A DNA stretch of 64,000 nt from Silurus meridionalis (lineage: Eukaryota; Chordata; Actinopteri; Siluriformes; Siluridae), in the NCBI RefSeq assembly GCF_014805685.1, contig NC_060902.1:2962645-3026644 (forward strand). The letters run 5' to 3'. Position 1 is the stretch's first letter. Each line of letters starts with the position of its first letter. The position numbers and the translations under genes are program-made. The notes under the pieces were generated by a model that was not told where the DNA came from, did no database searches, and saw nothing but the letters and a program-made list of their open reading frames with translations. Below, in pieces: positions 13,111 through 26,236 of this stretch.

Positions 13111-13297
13111 GAAACCAGTGGTGCTCCAGGTCTAGGTGGACGGAATGGATAGGGGGAAAAAACCATCAGATATGAAGATACTAAGAATTCCAGATTTTCT
13201 CCTTCACCCGCAGAACTGACAGATGAGATGAAGTTCTGGACTTGGAAGCTCTCAGCCTCGCCCAATCACTGAGTGCTCAGGTTAAAACCTCGATCAA

Positions 13298-13446
13298 AAC
13301 ACTGACGCCTGCAGGCACAGCAATCTGTCAGACCAGACCAGGGGGTTGCCAGATACGGTGTTTTGAAGGATTACAACACTGACGCCTGCAGGCACAGCAA
13401 TCTGTCAGACCAGACCAGGGGGTTGCCAGATACGGTGTTTTGAAGA
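13298..13446. repeat. Tandem duplication of about 71 bp, period 77 bp
   Basis: Copy 1 (13298-13368) and copy 2 (13375-13446) both begin aacactgacgcctgcaggca and end gatacggtgttttgaag. They appear identical by eye and are separated by six bases. The pair lies about 230 bp upstream of the efcc1-like start codon. Confidence 0.9.
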
Positions 13447-14690
13447 ACACTGAGCAAGGACATTTTTGTGCATTGTAAATTCTGTAGATTTCATTTTATA
13501 CACCACTGTACACCAATCAGTCATAACATCTAAACCTAGTGAGAACAAATCTCCCCAAGTCCACCCAAACATCTAGTGGGACATCTTTCCTAATTTTCAA
13601 AGTGCATTGTGGGGTATTTTATCCCTAGGTAAGCAATAAGCAAACACAAAACACGAAAAATTGCTTTGTGGCTCCTGAGGACATCGTTCTTTTTCACATA
13701 GAACATCTAAAATCTGATTGCTAACCTGGTACGTGACTTATAAAAACATTCATATATACCTGTGAACCAGAGCTGCTAGAGCCTTCTGACCTTCTACACT
13801 ATATGGACAAACGTTTGAGTCCCTTTAGTCTCCCTTTAGATCTTGTGCTCATTCTTCCACAGGTACTGAGGTATGGCTTCCTTTTGCTGCAAGGCTTTAT
13901 TCCTGTGTGTGGAGATCAAACATCCGCGGTTCCGCAACACTGTTTGCAGAAGGTACAACGCAAACAGAGATCAGTCCTACAGCTCCAGAAGCCAAACATC
14001 ATTACACACCTGCCTCACGATAAAACCTCGCCGCTTTCCGGCGAGAGAAAAACAAACCAATATATTTTCAAAAGGAGATGTTTTAGAAACCAGGCATGTC
14101 TTGTTTTTGTGTAAAAAAACAGGTCATTTAAAACACTTCCACCTCGAAGGCCCTCTTTTATTTTCTCCATGACTCAAACCGAAAGGGTGGCGTTTTTAAA
14201 ACATCACACCTGGACACAAAGGAAAGCGATAGCTATAACTTTGAGGTTTCATTTCTCGCTGTAGGAAAGTGAGTCACTTGTGCCGCCGGTCACGCTTTTG
14301 TTGTTTTTCGTCTGAATCGTGTGATATATCTGCATGGCGAGATCACGCCAGATCTCCTCCAGTTTTTGTTATCAGGTCCGTCTTTATCACAGCGAGTCTG
14401 GATCGTTTCGTAACAACAAGCTCAGACTAGAAATCCAAGTCTTTTTGTAAATTTTATAAAAGGGTTGAGATGAACAAATGTTCTCCAGACCAGTTCTTCT
14501 GTGCTGATGTATGAAGTTAATAAAGAATCACCGAGTGGTGTGATGAATGCGAGGGGTTTTCCTGTAACAGTATATCCTGAAGTGTGCATATAACCTTCAC
14601 ACTTCTGGGAAGATGTTCCACTAGATATTGAAACGTGCTTGAGGAGATTTGTGCTCATTCAACCGCAAAGTCCAGTGATGTAGGGTTCTA
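13447..14690. other. Intergenic spacer with repeat fragments
   Basis: No gene is recognised. A fragment near 13510-13540 (acaccaatcagtcataacat) matches an end of the element seen reversed at 20845-21270. The stretch near 13800 starts like the MITE at 8850 (atatggacaaacgtttgagt). Confidence 0.4.
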
Positions 14691-14744
14691 TAGCTCTATA
14701 GCAGGCTACCTAAGATCTTCCACATAATTTCAACCCACGTAAAA

Positions 14745-15110
14745 GATATCTTCATGAAGCTGGAGGTAGCAGAGCGGAAGATGTTGAGATTTTCGTGGAC
14801 AGGATTAGAAATGAGTTTATTAGAGGGACAGCGCATGTAGGACGTTTTGGAGACAAGGTGAGGGAGGTGAGGTTGAGATGGTTTGGACATGTGCAGAGGA
14901 GGAACATGGGGTATATCAGTAGGAGATTGCTGAGGATGGAGCCACCAGGAAGGAGGAAAAGAGGAAGCCCAAGGAGGAGGTTTATGGATGTGGTGAAGGA
15001 AGACATGCAGGTAGCTGGTTTGAAAAAGGCAGATATAGAGGAAAGAGGGGTATGGAGACGGATGAGCCGCTGTGGCGCCCCCTAAAGTGAGAAGCTGAAA
15101 GAAGAAGAAG
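14745..15110 (+). mobile_element. LINE 3' end, plus orientation, part of the RT C-terminus
   Basis: The reading frame over 14795-15085 contains RNEFIRGTAHVGRFGDKVRE, RLRWFGHVQRR and RRRFMDVVKEDM, a C-terminal RT signature common to a large family of vertebrate non-LTR retrotransposons. It ends in the LINE tail ccgctgtggcgccccctaaa. It is 5' truncated and upstream residues are frameshifted. Confidence 0.8.
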
Positions 15111-15318
15111 TGGTTCACTTATTCCTGAGATTAATTTCTGCTCACCACGGTTGTAAAGAGTGATTATTTGAGTTGCTCTATCCTTTCATCCAATCTATAT
15201 ATATTTTTTGGTTTCTTTGTTGCATAATGAGATGATTTTGGTTTTTTTTAAATATGAACTTTTTTTGTAAATTAAAATGATACCAGAACATTTCATGGAC
15301 ATTTTTTACAGCATTTGA

Positions 15319-15342
15319 TTATATATATATATATATATATAT

Positions 15343-15417
<75 letters not shown>
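15319..15417. repeat. Compound microsatellite (AT)n (GATA)n
   Basis: About 26 bp of AT repeats run directly into about 18 GATA repeats. Confidence 0.97.
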
Positions 15418-15866
15418 TACACAGCGGAATTACAGACTGTCTCAAGCTTCCTAATTTAATCATAATTACAGAAAAGCTCATCTTTCCACTACGAATCTTC
15501 TTTTGACCCCCTAAATAAAACAAATGACTTTTTGAGCCTCTCACAGTGCTAAATAATGAGTTGTAAGATAAATGAACTTTTATTACAACACTGAGACGAT
15601 GGGACACATGACCTCATCTGTGTGTCCACAGCCAGCAGCTGCTTCTTCAAAGCCTGTTTATTTTGGCTGAATGGATCTTATTTGAAACTGAATGAGCCTG
15701 TGGAGAAACAGCACTCTATAATAAAAGGAAGTGGAATCAGGGGTCATGATTGAACAAGAAGAGGGCAAACATTAGGGTTTTTTTTGTCCGCAATAGGGGA
15801 CACAGCCTACAGTATTGACCCGGGTTTGCAACATGAGCCTTTGTCTGTGCCATATGTCTTAGTATA

Positions 15867-15872
<6 letters not shown>

Positions 15873-15907
<35 letters not shown>
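15873..15907. repeat. (AC)n microsatellite
   Basis: Perfect AC run of about 35 bp. Confidence 0.97.
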
Positions 15908-15909
<2 letters not shown>

Positions 15910-16469
15910 AAACCGCATATAAAATGTAGCAGTAATACTGAATACACAATATACATCACATAGGGCCTGTATTTATTTCAGCATTTATGAAGAATTGATC
16001 TTTTTGCATTTAGATTTCTCATATAAGAGTTTGAATTTATTTATTAATATTAATGATACCAAATAGAAATAATTTAGCTGATATACTGGCAGTAATGCAA
16101 CTACCTTAACCAGTCCCTATTTCTATACAAATGTATTAAAATGTTTTATTTGCAGGCATATGAGTTCTTAAAAAAACAAACAAATAAAAAAAGAATAAAA
16201 AAGTAATAAATGTGTTTTGAAAGATATTTTTATGTCGTATTTTTCCGCTAAGTCTTCGCTGTGTTTTTCCAACCACTTTACATTCACATTTACGGTATTT
16301 AGCAGACGCCTTCATCCAGAGCGATTTACAAAAGTGCTTTGAGTCTCTATCAATGAATAAATCAACACGGGTTCGCTAGAATCCGAACTTAAGATACCAT
16401 CAGCAACTAAAATACTTTAACGAATATTTAAGCCAATATCACGTCCTAGTTATTAAGTCAATTAATTAT

Positions 16470-16760
16470 ACGCTATAAGAACAAAAGTATTGGGACACCC
16501 GACTTTTCACACCAAATTAGGGACAGACAATTAAAAAGCCAGCTACATGAAGATATGCTTTACATGGGTTGGAGTGGAAGATCTCCTCACCTCACCTGCA
16601 TTAATACCTGGCATCTCCATGAAGCTCCACAAACACACTCCAAAAATCTAGCGGAACATCTTCCCAGAAGAGTGGAGGCTCTTAAAACAGCAAACGGGGA
16701 ATGGGATGTGTTTAAAAAGCATACCAGACTTTTAATCAAGCGTCCTTATAGTGTATATTA
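16470..16760 (+). mobile_element. MITE-like repeat, partial copy
   Basis: It contains aagtattgggacacccgact and atgggttggagtggaagatc, as in the copies at 7140 and 8850, but lacks the middle module. Confidence 0.55.
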
Positions 16761-17234
16761 ACGCTTTGCATAAAAAAACACACATACAAACTAGCTGTTT
16801 ATGTATTTACTTAATTAATAACTTATCAAATTCTGATTTTTTTCACAGAACAGCTTCAAGAATGTAAAAAAGGGTTCACGATTTTAGTATAAAACATTTG
16901 TTGTTTTCTCTCAATCAATTCTTTCAGATAGCAATTTGGCTGGCAAGAAAGAAAAAGTGGCACAAAGGAGAAAAGTGTGGTAAAAAACATGTCAAGACTC
17001 ATAAGAAAAGCGAAGAAAGACAACCTTCTCATTAAGAGAGATCTTCAATTTATCTGTATTATCGATAATAATTTATCTAGAGAGCATGCTAGGCTAGTTA
17101 GCTGATAGCTACTAGCTAGGATGAAGGGATTGTTATTGTTACAGTATGCACATTGCGTGAGCCACTTTTATCATATCAACAGAAAAAAGCTAAGCATAAA
17201 AGCAGTCCACATGAAGATAAAGTATTCCACCTGT

Positions 17235-17236
<2 letters not shown>

Positions 17237-17281
<45 letters not shown>
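17237..17281. repeat. (AC)n microsatellite
   Basis: Perfect AC run of about 45 bp. Confidence 0.97.
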
Positions 17282-17282
<1 letters not shown>

Positions 17283-17999
17283 CTCATACACAAACAGCAC
17301 ATACCTTTACAGGTTACCTACAATCATTACGATCTCATACACTCCCAGACCTGGAGCTAGTCCAAAGCTATGTATATCCTGTTCATCGCTAATCTCTGGT
17401 CTTTTTTTCCACACGTCTGCAGAGGCAGCGCGAAAACAAGGTCAAGGTCTGAAACATGAGTTTTTCATTCTCTACATTTCCATGTGCATTGATTTATTTG
17501 GTGTTGTACAACATCTAATGATTATTTGACCACTTTCTTATCTGAACTTATCTCTAACACTGTGGTCAATAAGAAGCTAAGCCCTTCAATGCATACATGT
17601 GTTCTGTGCTGTGGTTATTAGACTTTATGGCAGCATGTCACAGAAGTAAACAGTGAACTAAAGAAACTCCAAATCACACCGGACGCCGTTGGAGACGGGC
17701 TGAGATAAGACACGTCTGACGTCGTAAACACAATTTAAACACTGTAGACAGGGATTAAGGTAAAGCTGAGCTCGAAAACAGGGAGATTAAAGGATTTTTC
17801 CTGTTTTGAAAGCCCGTTTTTGTGACTACGTAGATTGCCATCTGGGACAAAATGATCAAAACAAAGGTGATTGGTTCTGTAAACAAATCTGTACCAGAAT
17901 CAACACAATTGGATCTACGAAATAAAGTCAAAAGTTCTCAGGAAAAAAATAAAAATGATGGACTTTCAATAACAGCAATACAGTCATGTAGATCTATGG

Positions 18000-18140
18000 A
18001 TGCCACTCTTGGGCCCTTGTGCAAGGCCCTTAACCCTCTGTGCTCCAGGGGGCACTGTATTATGGCTGACCCTGAACTCTAACCCCAGCTGCCTAACACT
18101 GTGCTGTAAAGTACATGAGAAAAGAATAAAGCCTCTTTCT
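18000..18140 (+). mobile_element. SINE 3' part
   Basis: It begins ccactcttgggcccttgtgc and ends in an A/T-rich tail with a ttct microsatellite. It resembles the 3' half of the tRNA-derived SINE at 10796 and is 5' truncated. Confidence 0.5.
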
Positions 18141-18210
18141 TTCTTTCAGGTTCCAAAAACCATTGTGGCCTCTAAATACTGTATGGCCACCACAAACTCC
18201 AACTCCCAAA

Positions 18211-18211
<1 letters not shown>

Positions 18212-18247
<36 letters not shown>
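18212..18247. repeat. (AC)n microsatellite
   Basis: Perfect AC run of about 36 bp. Confidence 0.97.
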
Positions 18248-18248
<1 letters not shown>

Positions 18249-19384
18249 TAAAAAAACATTAACAAAATCTTTGTGCTGATTTGTTTTTTGCCCCTGTTTT
18301 TGTACCTGTTTTTCTCCTTGGATTTTGTTTGTTCATCAAAGAACTTCTGCCTGATTTTCTTCTATGTTGCTTTGATTAGGTGAAACTCTTACATTAGCCA
18401 TGTTGGTTCAGAATTAGTTTCACCCAGTATCCAATCTTCCCTGCTCCATAATAGCGGTCTCCTAACACCTTCTCTCATGTTCAACGTCTTACGGGAGTTC
18501 TTCTGTTCTCAGGAACTTTCTTCCAGTATTCTGTATTTACTTGTTTGCTCTGTTGATTCCAAGATTACTTTAGCGATACTCTGCTATTGTATGTTGTAAA
18601 AACTCATTACACACTTAGTGTCATAACATCCTGTTTTATATACGTCATAAAATTCACTTTGTCACAAACACGTCCTACTATTAAAGGCCATTAACAGTTT
18701 TGTGTCCCACATTAACTTCCTAGTTAAATATTATAAGGAACAAATGAATTCAGGAAGGTAGATTATGTTAATGTGGGGAAAATATATATTAATTGCATTA
18801 ATAATATTACTATTGTGAAGTGTTTAAAAAATGCAAAACATAAAGAAAAAGAGAGAACATGTATATAGTTAGTGTGCATAACTAATATACAGTAGCATCC
18901 TTTACAATATAATTATGTAACCCTGAAAAACTATGGTGGACCATTTTCTACCCCCAACTCCACAAATTAATAATTCATCATATAAAAATACTTATTTTAG
19001 ATTAAATAAATCTGATAAAAGATTTCAACAAGAAGGTTGCAAGGAGATTTATTAGAGAACTGGAGAGACATTTTATAGTCTGGGAGATGTGTGAGGCAAA
19101 ACAGGCCACTTTAGGTGCCTAAAAGGGTCGAGGATTATTAGGCCCCTCCATTCATAGAGACATAAAAAGGAACATAAAGACTCCTGGAACAGCAGATGGC
19201 CTTCATTCACTGGATTTAGGATGCTAGCTGAGCCTATATCTTTATGTTTTGTCTTTTTATTTCAACACATTTCCACTCACACATTTTTATTAAATATATT
19301 CACCTTTACTCATAATCTTACACTCCAGTGTTAACGTTAGTTCTCACTCTCCAGTGTTCTGTATTGTTGAAAGATTTATGATCA

Positions 19385-19615
19385 AACTCTGATGTCACCC
19401 AAATGAGCATGGGTTCTCCTTTTGAGCCTGGTTCCTCTCAAGGTTTCTTTCTCATTACATCTAAGGGAGTTTCTCCTTGCCACAGTCGCCACGGCTGCTC
19501 ATCAGGGATAAATACACATCGTTCACCTTAACTGTTAAATTCTGTAAAGCTGCTTTGAGACAATATCTGTTGTGAAAAGCGCTATAGAAATAAACTTGAC
19601 TTGACATGACATGAC
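19385..19615 (+). repeat. Interspersed fish repeat, best copy
   Basis: The order of blocks is gagcctggttcctctcaagg, gggagtttctccttgccaca, aagctgctttgagacaatat, and gctatagaaataaacttgac at the end. It is the same family as 6960-7140. Confidence 0.6.
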
Positions 19616-20844
19616 ATTTAATAATTTTTTTTGCCACATAGTAAAGTTACTGAAATTCTAAGCAGTGATTTGTGCAGCCGCTAGCAAAGTTTGCTAGCAT
19701 TAAGTATTCTATTACAATTATATAGGTTCTTCTCCACAGTCCACAAAATTTAGAGTAACAGGACATGGAACATGTTTCCTCACACATCGTTCAGGCTCCA
19801 TGCATCACATCTCTTTTTAGTTTTGATTATTTGCTTTGTTGGTTTTTTATTAATCTGAAATATTTATTTGATATATAAATACATTTTTAAATTACTTTAT
19901 TACTATATTTGATATATAAATATTAGTAACTTTGTATTACTTTTTTAAATATTTATTTGATTTTTTAATTAGATAAATATAATTGGAATCAATCCAAAAA
20001 CCCTTAATTTCTACTGTTCTAGTTACAATTATCATTATTTATTAATTAACTGTAATATTACTGTTATATTTGAAATGGTCGCAAGCTATAGCCAATGATA
20101 AACTTCATGTCAAACTCAATGGAGGATGCTGAACTACGCTTTTATCCAAATTTTTTTTTAATACTTCTGTAAATTATAAAAAACTGTACATGTGAGAAGC
20201 AGAACCGAGGAGCAGAACCCATTGAGAGCTTAGCTGAATCAATTTAAGGTGAGCTAACAGAAGAATGTTGGGTGTGGATGGTGACGGTGAAGAACATCTC
20301 TGTGCATTGTTTTTTAAGCAGTACAGTACATTCTTCTAAAAGAGAACGTGAAAGATCAAACAATTCCTTAGTCATGAGCATGACTACCAGAATACACCCA
20401 GGAACCACACACACAAAGAACATTCCATTTGCATGTATCTGCAAGAGTGAATGCATGACATCAGTGTGTAATGTGTGTTTGTGTGTAACATACCTGGAAT
20501 AATTCAAATGTGATGTTATGAAGTGGAATTAATGTTACTCAAGTCTATTATTTTTTTATTACAACACGTCCTGAGGTTTTAAATTGTATAGGTATACCAC
20601 AGCAACTGACAATTATATATTTCATTTATTAATGACCAACAAATACCATGAAACAAGATCTTACTTACGTTCCAGCAGCCAAGCAGTCGCCCCTTTAAAC
20701 GTCTTCTCTTTTTAACTCTTCTTTTTATAATAAATGCAGCTTGTCATGTTACAGAAAAACCCCAAAGCATTAAGTTGCATCTGTCAGAAGAAACTTATGG
20801 AAAGCCATTTTAAAATGTTATTGCGAAATTCTCTATGAGGAAAT

Positions 20845-21270
20845 ATTTATATACTGAATATTTTTTGCTGCCAAAACAGTCGTAACCCTTTGAGCATCAA
20901 CACCATGAGCTTCTTCAGCAGTTTGAGCTACAGGAGGTCTTCTGTTGGATCGGACCACATGGACCAGCCTTCGCTCCCATGACCCTGTCGCCGGTTCACC
21001 ACTGTTCCTTCCTTGGAGCACTTTTGATAGACACTGACCACTGCAGACCCGAAAAATCCCACAAGAGCGGCAGTTTTGGAGATGCTCTAACCCAGTCGTC
21101 TAGATCCTTACGCTCGTCCATTTTTCCTGCTTCTAACATCAACTTTGAGGACAAAATGTTCACTTGCAAATATATTTCACCCTCTAACAAGTGCTATGTA
21201 AAGAGATCATCAGTTCTATTGACTTCACCATTTATAATGTCATAATGTTATACCTGATCAACCAGACTTT
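20845..21270 (-). mobile_element. Degenerate DNA-element fragment
   Basis: It carries gagatgctctaacccagtcg, cttacgctcgtccatttttc and gaggacaaaatgttcacttg, a block I recognise as a widely repeated fish element. Its end (cataatgttatacctgatca) resembles the reverse of the fragment near 13510. Confidence 0.5.
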
Positions 21271-22379
21271 GTGGACACCTGACCATAAAATTGTGATTTC
21301 AGTATAAGTACATTAGAGTATAAGATTAGTTTGTGCTTTTTGAACATCCCATTCCACATTTATTTCCTATTTGCTATTAGAATTACTGTACCTCCACTCT
21401 TCTGGACAGTGGCACTATATTTTAGAGTGTGAGATTTGTGGAGATTTCATTCAGACACAATGTTGTTAGTAAAGTCAGGTACTGATGTAGGTGAGGTGAG
21501 GAGACGTTTTTTTACAGTTGAGGGTGAATATTGCAGTAAATATCTTCCATTCAAATTGATATAAAGAATATTTTCATGAGGGTGGCTTTGTGCACAGCAG
21601 GATTGTCTTGCTGGAACTTTATAACATGTGCAAAAATAAAAAAAATTATATTACTGTAATATGAAATGTTGTTCCCCTTTATCTTCAAAGTAAACAGCAT
21701 TAGTTTGGATTATTGCACAATGATTTGTGTGAACATGAACATTAGGTTGAATAATTTATAATAATTAGATATTTTTGAACAGAGATGCCTAAACCAATCA
21801 AAGATGGCAAATGATCACTTTTGATTCGGCCAGCCATGCCATAGAGATGAGGGGAAAAAAGAGGAAAGAAATACCATTGGCACAGATTTTATTATTATTT
21901 ATTTATTTTAACTATACACATATTATATTTTGTATTTCTAAGCTGCAAAATTTTTTTAATATTTTACGAACATAAACATAGAGAATATTGTTGATTTTTC
22001 TTTTTTATTTGAAAAATACAGAGCAGCTTTATGTCTCATTAGATTTGCATATAACTCTATTGTAATATAAATCGAATTGTTTCTATTGTATCAGAAGTTT
22101 CTATGAGTGAGAAAACTTTGAACATTAAAACAAACTTATTCTCAGCATCGAACTTCTGCTGTGCGACTGACTTGTTTCCTTGTAATTATCTGTTGATCAA
22201 AGATGAAAATAAAATGTTAAGCAATTATATGCTATAAATTAGATTACGTCTAAATTTTCACTGTATTTTTCATTGAAATATAAAACTGCTTTATTTAAGC
22301 ATAATACAGAGTCATGCTTTATATTTATTCTATTTATTTATAAATAAGGGGAACCATGGCAACTTCATATTGAATATAA

Positions 22380-22640
22380 TCTAATTTGGTAATAATGCAA
22401 CAATGTATTTTGATCCACTGCCTTCAACAAAGTTGGATTTTCGGTCTTCCTTGAAATAGTTGAAAATGAAAGTAGAAATTGCCGCGCAAACCACGCCCCA
22501 AGTGTCGTTCAAGCCCCGCCCAGTTGTCGCTCAAGCCCCGCCCATCACTACGTTTGCCATTCGCAGGAGTCCCAACGTCATAGCATTCTGTGGAGGAACA
22601 TATAAAACCGGATAACCTTCCGAAATTGTTTGTAATTTCA
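22380..22640. repeat. GC-box-containing interspersed repeat, inverted relative to 34085-34300
   Basis: It contains ttggtaataatgcaacaatg, gatccactgccttcaacaaa, and two runs of aagccccgccca. The reverse complement of 34085-34300 has the same blocks in the same order. Confidence 0.6.
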
Positions 22641-22924
22641 TCCAGAAGTGGAACACTGACACTTTGTACCAATATACACCAAAATATAGACAAAGTAAGA
22701 AAAGACAAATATATATGTATGTAACTATATTTTAAAATGTAACACTGGTATAAGACTGCGTTTAGAACTGAATGCAGGAAAAACAATATGTTTCCTTATA
22801 CATTAAAATAAATCGTTTTTTCCCCCCAAATAATTCACTTTAAGTCTCAGTTATTAGATTATTAACAAACATATACAAAAATAAAAATAAAAAAACGATT
22901 GCCATAGAAACGGTGAATTCCTCG

Positions 22925-23040
22925 ATCCAGTGCCCCCTGGTGTTTCGAACTATTATAGCTGTATCCCATAGGTGAACCTTTTCTTAATAAAATTATGAAA
23001 ATAAAACAAATACATTGCTGATGTTCCACAGCTAATTGAT
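22925..23040 (+). mobile_element. GATA-tailed interspersed element, truncated copy
   Basis: It reads ccagtgccccctggtgtttc, then tatagctgtatcccataggt and gaaccttttcttaataaaat, and ends directly in a GATA array. The same body followed by a GATA array occurs on the minus strand at 33417-33760, and the body alone at 39135-39330. Confidence 0.6.
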
Positions 23041-23146
<106 letters not shown>

Positions 23147-23193
23147 ATACGCTCGTGTAATTACCACTCAATTTTTCTGATTCCAGGAGCAAC

Positions 23194-25481
23194 ATGGAAA
23201 ATCAGTGTAAGTTCCCTGGCCCTCTCATGAGGTAAGATCATCCTTTTCAGCAGAGGTGGCACAAGTACACACTCTCTTCACTCAAGTAGAAGTACAGATA
23301 GTCAGGTTTCAAAAGACTCTGGTAAAAGTTAAAGTTCTGACTGCAATTTCTCACTCAAGTTAAAGTAAAGAAGTTTGGGCTCTGACATGTACTTAAGTAA
23401 AAAGTAGCCATAATTACTACATTTAGTTGCACACTGGTAACTGGACCTTACATCATATTAATATATTAATGAAAAATCATTTTAAATTGTGTTACCTAAT
23501 GAATATATCCAGGCTGAACATCCACCATATAGAACACAAGCAGAGAAAAAATGATGATAATCAGAAATGTTCTCAGTCATGTTTACATCACTGACTCCTC
23601 TGTCTCATCCACGTTAGCTTAACTTCTTGTTGTCTTCCGCCTTGCTTGTTTTCAGCTTTGTAAACTAGCCTACATCTGTGGTGCGTTAGAGCCAGGAAAT
23701 TATACACCAGTGGTAGGTGGAAAAAGCCGTGCAATGACAAAAAAACGGTTGATGGGCTAAAAACGGCGCAATGAGACAAGAAAATATTCAATAAATACAG
23801 TAAAACTAAAGTAACGAGTCTGGTTTGAAAACGTAAGTCGAAAGTGCAGATGTTTGAGTAAAAAATGCAATGAGTGAAAGTAAAAATTTGTCTGAAAAAT
23901 AAATAGAAAAGTACCCGAAAAATCTACTTACAGTACTGTACCGTAACAAAGTACTCCATTACCTCCCATCTCTGCTTTTCAGTGATATTTCAGATCTCCT
24001 GGTGTGATAAATGTGTGTGGTGTAAATATCAGTAAATATCTTTTGCAGCAACGAGATGCAGAAGGAGAACCTGAATCAGTTTATCACGCAGAAGTCGGAG
24101 GAGTGTCTCAACAATTCAGATGTAGCTGACCGAGTGGAGGAGTATTTATTTTGGCAGATTATGGAGCTGTTCTTCGTTAATAATGGAGTAAGTGTTACAG
24201 ACGGAAATGGTTGTCAAAGCGATGCTTTGTAGGATTATAATATATATATAATATATAATATATGGCTTATTATGAGCGCATGATATTGTAGAGGTGTAAC
24301 AAAGTGACACAAACTGTACCCGTTCAGTGCTCCAAGTATCTGTATTCGTATTGTAGTTGTGGTTTAAACAGGGAGGAGCCCTAATGTCTGAATAATGTAA
24401 AACTATTTCCTTTTACTTACAATAGATAATCAGTTATAATAATAATAATTCTTTTACAGAATATAATGATGTCGCAAATCTCTGCACTCCTGCTGAAGGA
24501 CTACCGCTTGCTTAAAAAGAGAGTCTCAGAAGTTAGTATCAGGTATCAGTATCTGTCTGTATAAGGTGGTATCAAAATGTTTACAAGATAGTACTTTATT
24601 CATCAAAACACTATCGCCTTCAAAATAGTCCCCTTGCACAGCAATATGGCGCCTCCCAGTGTTCCTGCCACCTCTAGCCACCTTTAGAAAAAGCGTGTCA
24701 AGCACCTTCTGCGATTTGTGCTGGATCTCTGCAGTGGTAACAAAACAGTGGGCTGGATCTTCATCTTCGGGAAGAGGGCGAAGTCGGGCGAGTAGGGTGG
24801 GTGCGGGAGTGAGATCATGTGGATTGTTTTCCGACAGTCATCATGCACGAGTTGCTGAATGGTTTCCTAATTTTATGAGGTTGAGCTCGTTACAGGGTTT
24901 CCCGATCTCTCGTCGTCCTCCAATGATTTTCTTCTTCAAACGTATGTCGTGTCAAACATCTCTGTAGCAGATTTGGCCGGTTTCACTCAGAATTTCATGT
25001 TTACTCGTTCTTCTAATTTGCTGTCCATGATGAAATCGCAGACGTGGTAATGCATGTGGTCAGTATAGCACCAGTTAGTACCATTAGTCCTGATACCACC
25101 TCGTATATGATTATTTTGCGTTGTTTTTTCCGAATCGTTCTGACACTTTTTCCCACTTTTTGCTACAGGACACAGTTACCGAGATATATAAGCAGTGGTG
25201 CCTTCCTCTCGCACGACTTTCCTGCACCTTTGCCCCAGAACAAGAGCTCAGAGAGTCCGTGATAAAGATGGGGGACGATCTTGGTACCGTTACGCTCCAC
25301 AGTAGCAGCACATTTCTGTAAATCACATTTTACTGTGTAATGAACTCTGAATGTCACATGCATGTTCGGATTTTCATCTGCAGACAGCAAAGGACTGACT
25401 TACGCAGCTCATATCTGCTTTATGGTGGCACAAGTGGAGCTGGGTTCACGTGATCAGTTTCATCTGATCGGATCCAAAAGG

Positions 25482-25552
<71 letters not shown>

Positions 25553-26236
25553 ACAGACCTGCCATTAACACATTGTTTTATTTGCAACAGTTTGCCATTT
25601 GGAATTAAGATCTTAAATGAAGCCATCTATAGAACGGAGACGTATGAATACGTGCTGTCCCTGACCTCAGGCCTGGGCCAGCCTGACTTCCAGGTTAGAA
25701 CATCACATTTCTTCTTTATTTTTTCGGGCTGCTAAATGTTCTCTTTTAGCCCCTGTAGTGCAAATGAATGATTTTTCTCTCTTCAAGTAGCTCTTCAAGT
25801 TATCACATGCTAACAGACTGGCCATGAATACATTTCATGATGTGGCCTTTAAATATTGTGAGGTCATCGCTAGGACACTTATCTCCCTCCCAGGCAGCTT
25901 CAAAAGAACATTTCTGGAACGGGTTATTTTGGTAAAATTGCTATTAATTGGCTTAATGTTTCTAGGTTTTAAATGCAAAGCGTTGTCTTTATCTCTGACT
26001 GTTGTTGTTTTTGTCCGTCATATAGCTATCTCGTAACACACAGATACAACTGAGACAGGAAGACCAGCCTGAATGGCTTCAAGAACTTTGCAGGTTACAC
26101 AGTGTCAAAGTATCTGAGGCAAAAACTAATACCAAAGATCAGCCAATGTTACCCACCAGCTCAAAACATGAACCGATGACTACAAAGATCAAAGATTTCC
26201 AGTCTCCAGATCCAGAGCAGCACATTATATCAGTTG
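23194..26236 (+). CDS. Module 1: shortened Sec16 central (ACE1) domain
   Basis: FPGPLM and LLLKDYR in exons 1-3 match the block that in Sec16 reads FPGPL then LLLRDHK. Exon 4 (EIYKQWCLPLARL, then VIKMGDDL) corresponds to the Sec16 WGDWRPHLA and MGDTL region. Exons 5-7 (GLTYAAHICFMVAQVELG, LIGS, NEAIYRTETYEY, FKLSHANRLA, FKYCEVIARTL) follow Sec16 order very closely. Exon 8 ends the domain with QEDQPEWLQELCRLH and adds a polar linker (about residues TKDQP to EQHIISV). About 100 residues of the normal ACE1 helical region, between LLLRDHK and WGDWRP, are missing. That gap coincides with a mariner relic at 24560-25105. In Sec16 this domain binds Sec13; whether that survives the deletion is unknown. 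Assignment is from recalled Sec16A/Sec16B sequence. Confidence 0.8.

Larger units (their letters stand above)
15111..22379. other. Gene-poor intergenic region
   Basis: About 7 kb without a supported gene. It holds the microsatellites and repeat fragments listed separately and otherwise AT-rich sequence. Splice-like sites occur (for example a good minus-strand donor near 20662) but no chain of phase-compatible exons was found. Confidence 0.5.

Noticed and set aside
12503..13152. Plus-strand ORFs over the GC-rich block
   Set aside because: They are antisense shadows of efcc1-like exon 1 caused by GC-rich, stop-poor sequence.
13803..14172. Two overlapping plus-strand ORFs of about 100 residues
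   Set aside because: They start in a MITE-like sequence, have no domain, and lack splice or promoter context.
20244..20507. Minus-strand ORF with a hydrophobic segment (FFVCVVPGCILVVMLMT)
   Set aside because: It has no partner exons in phase and no recognised family; the plus strand is also open.
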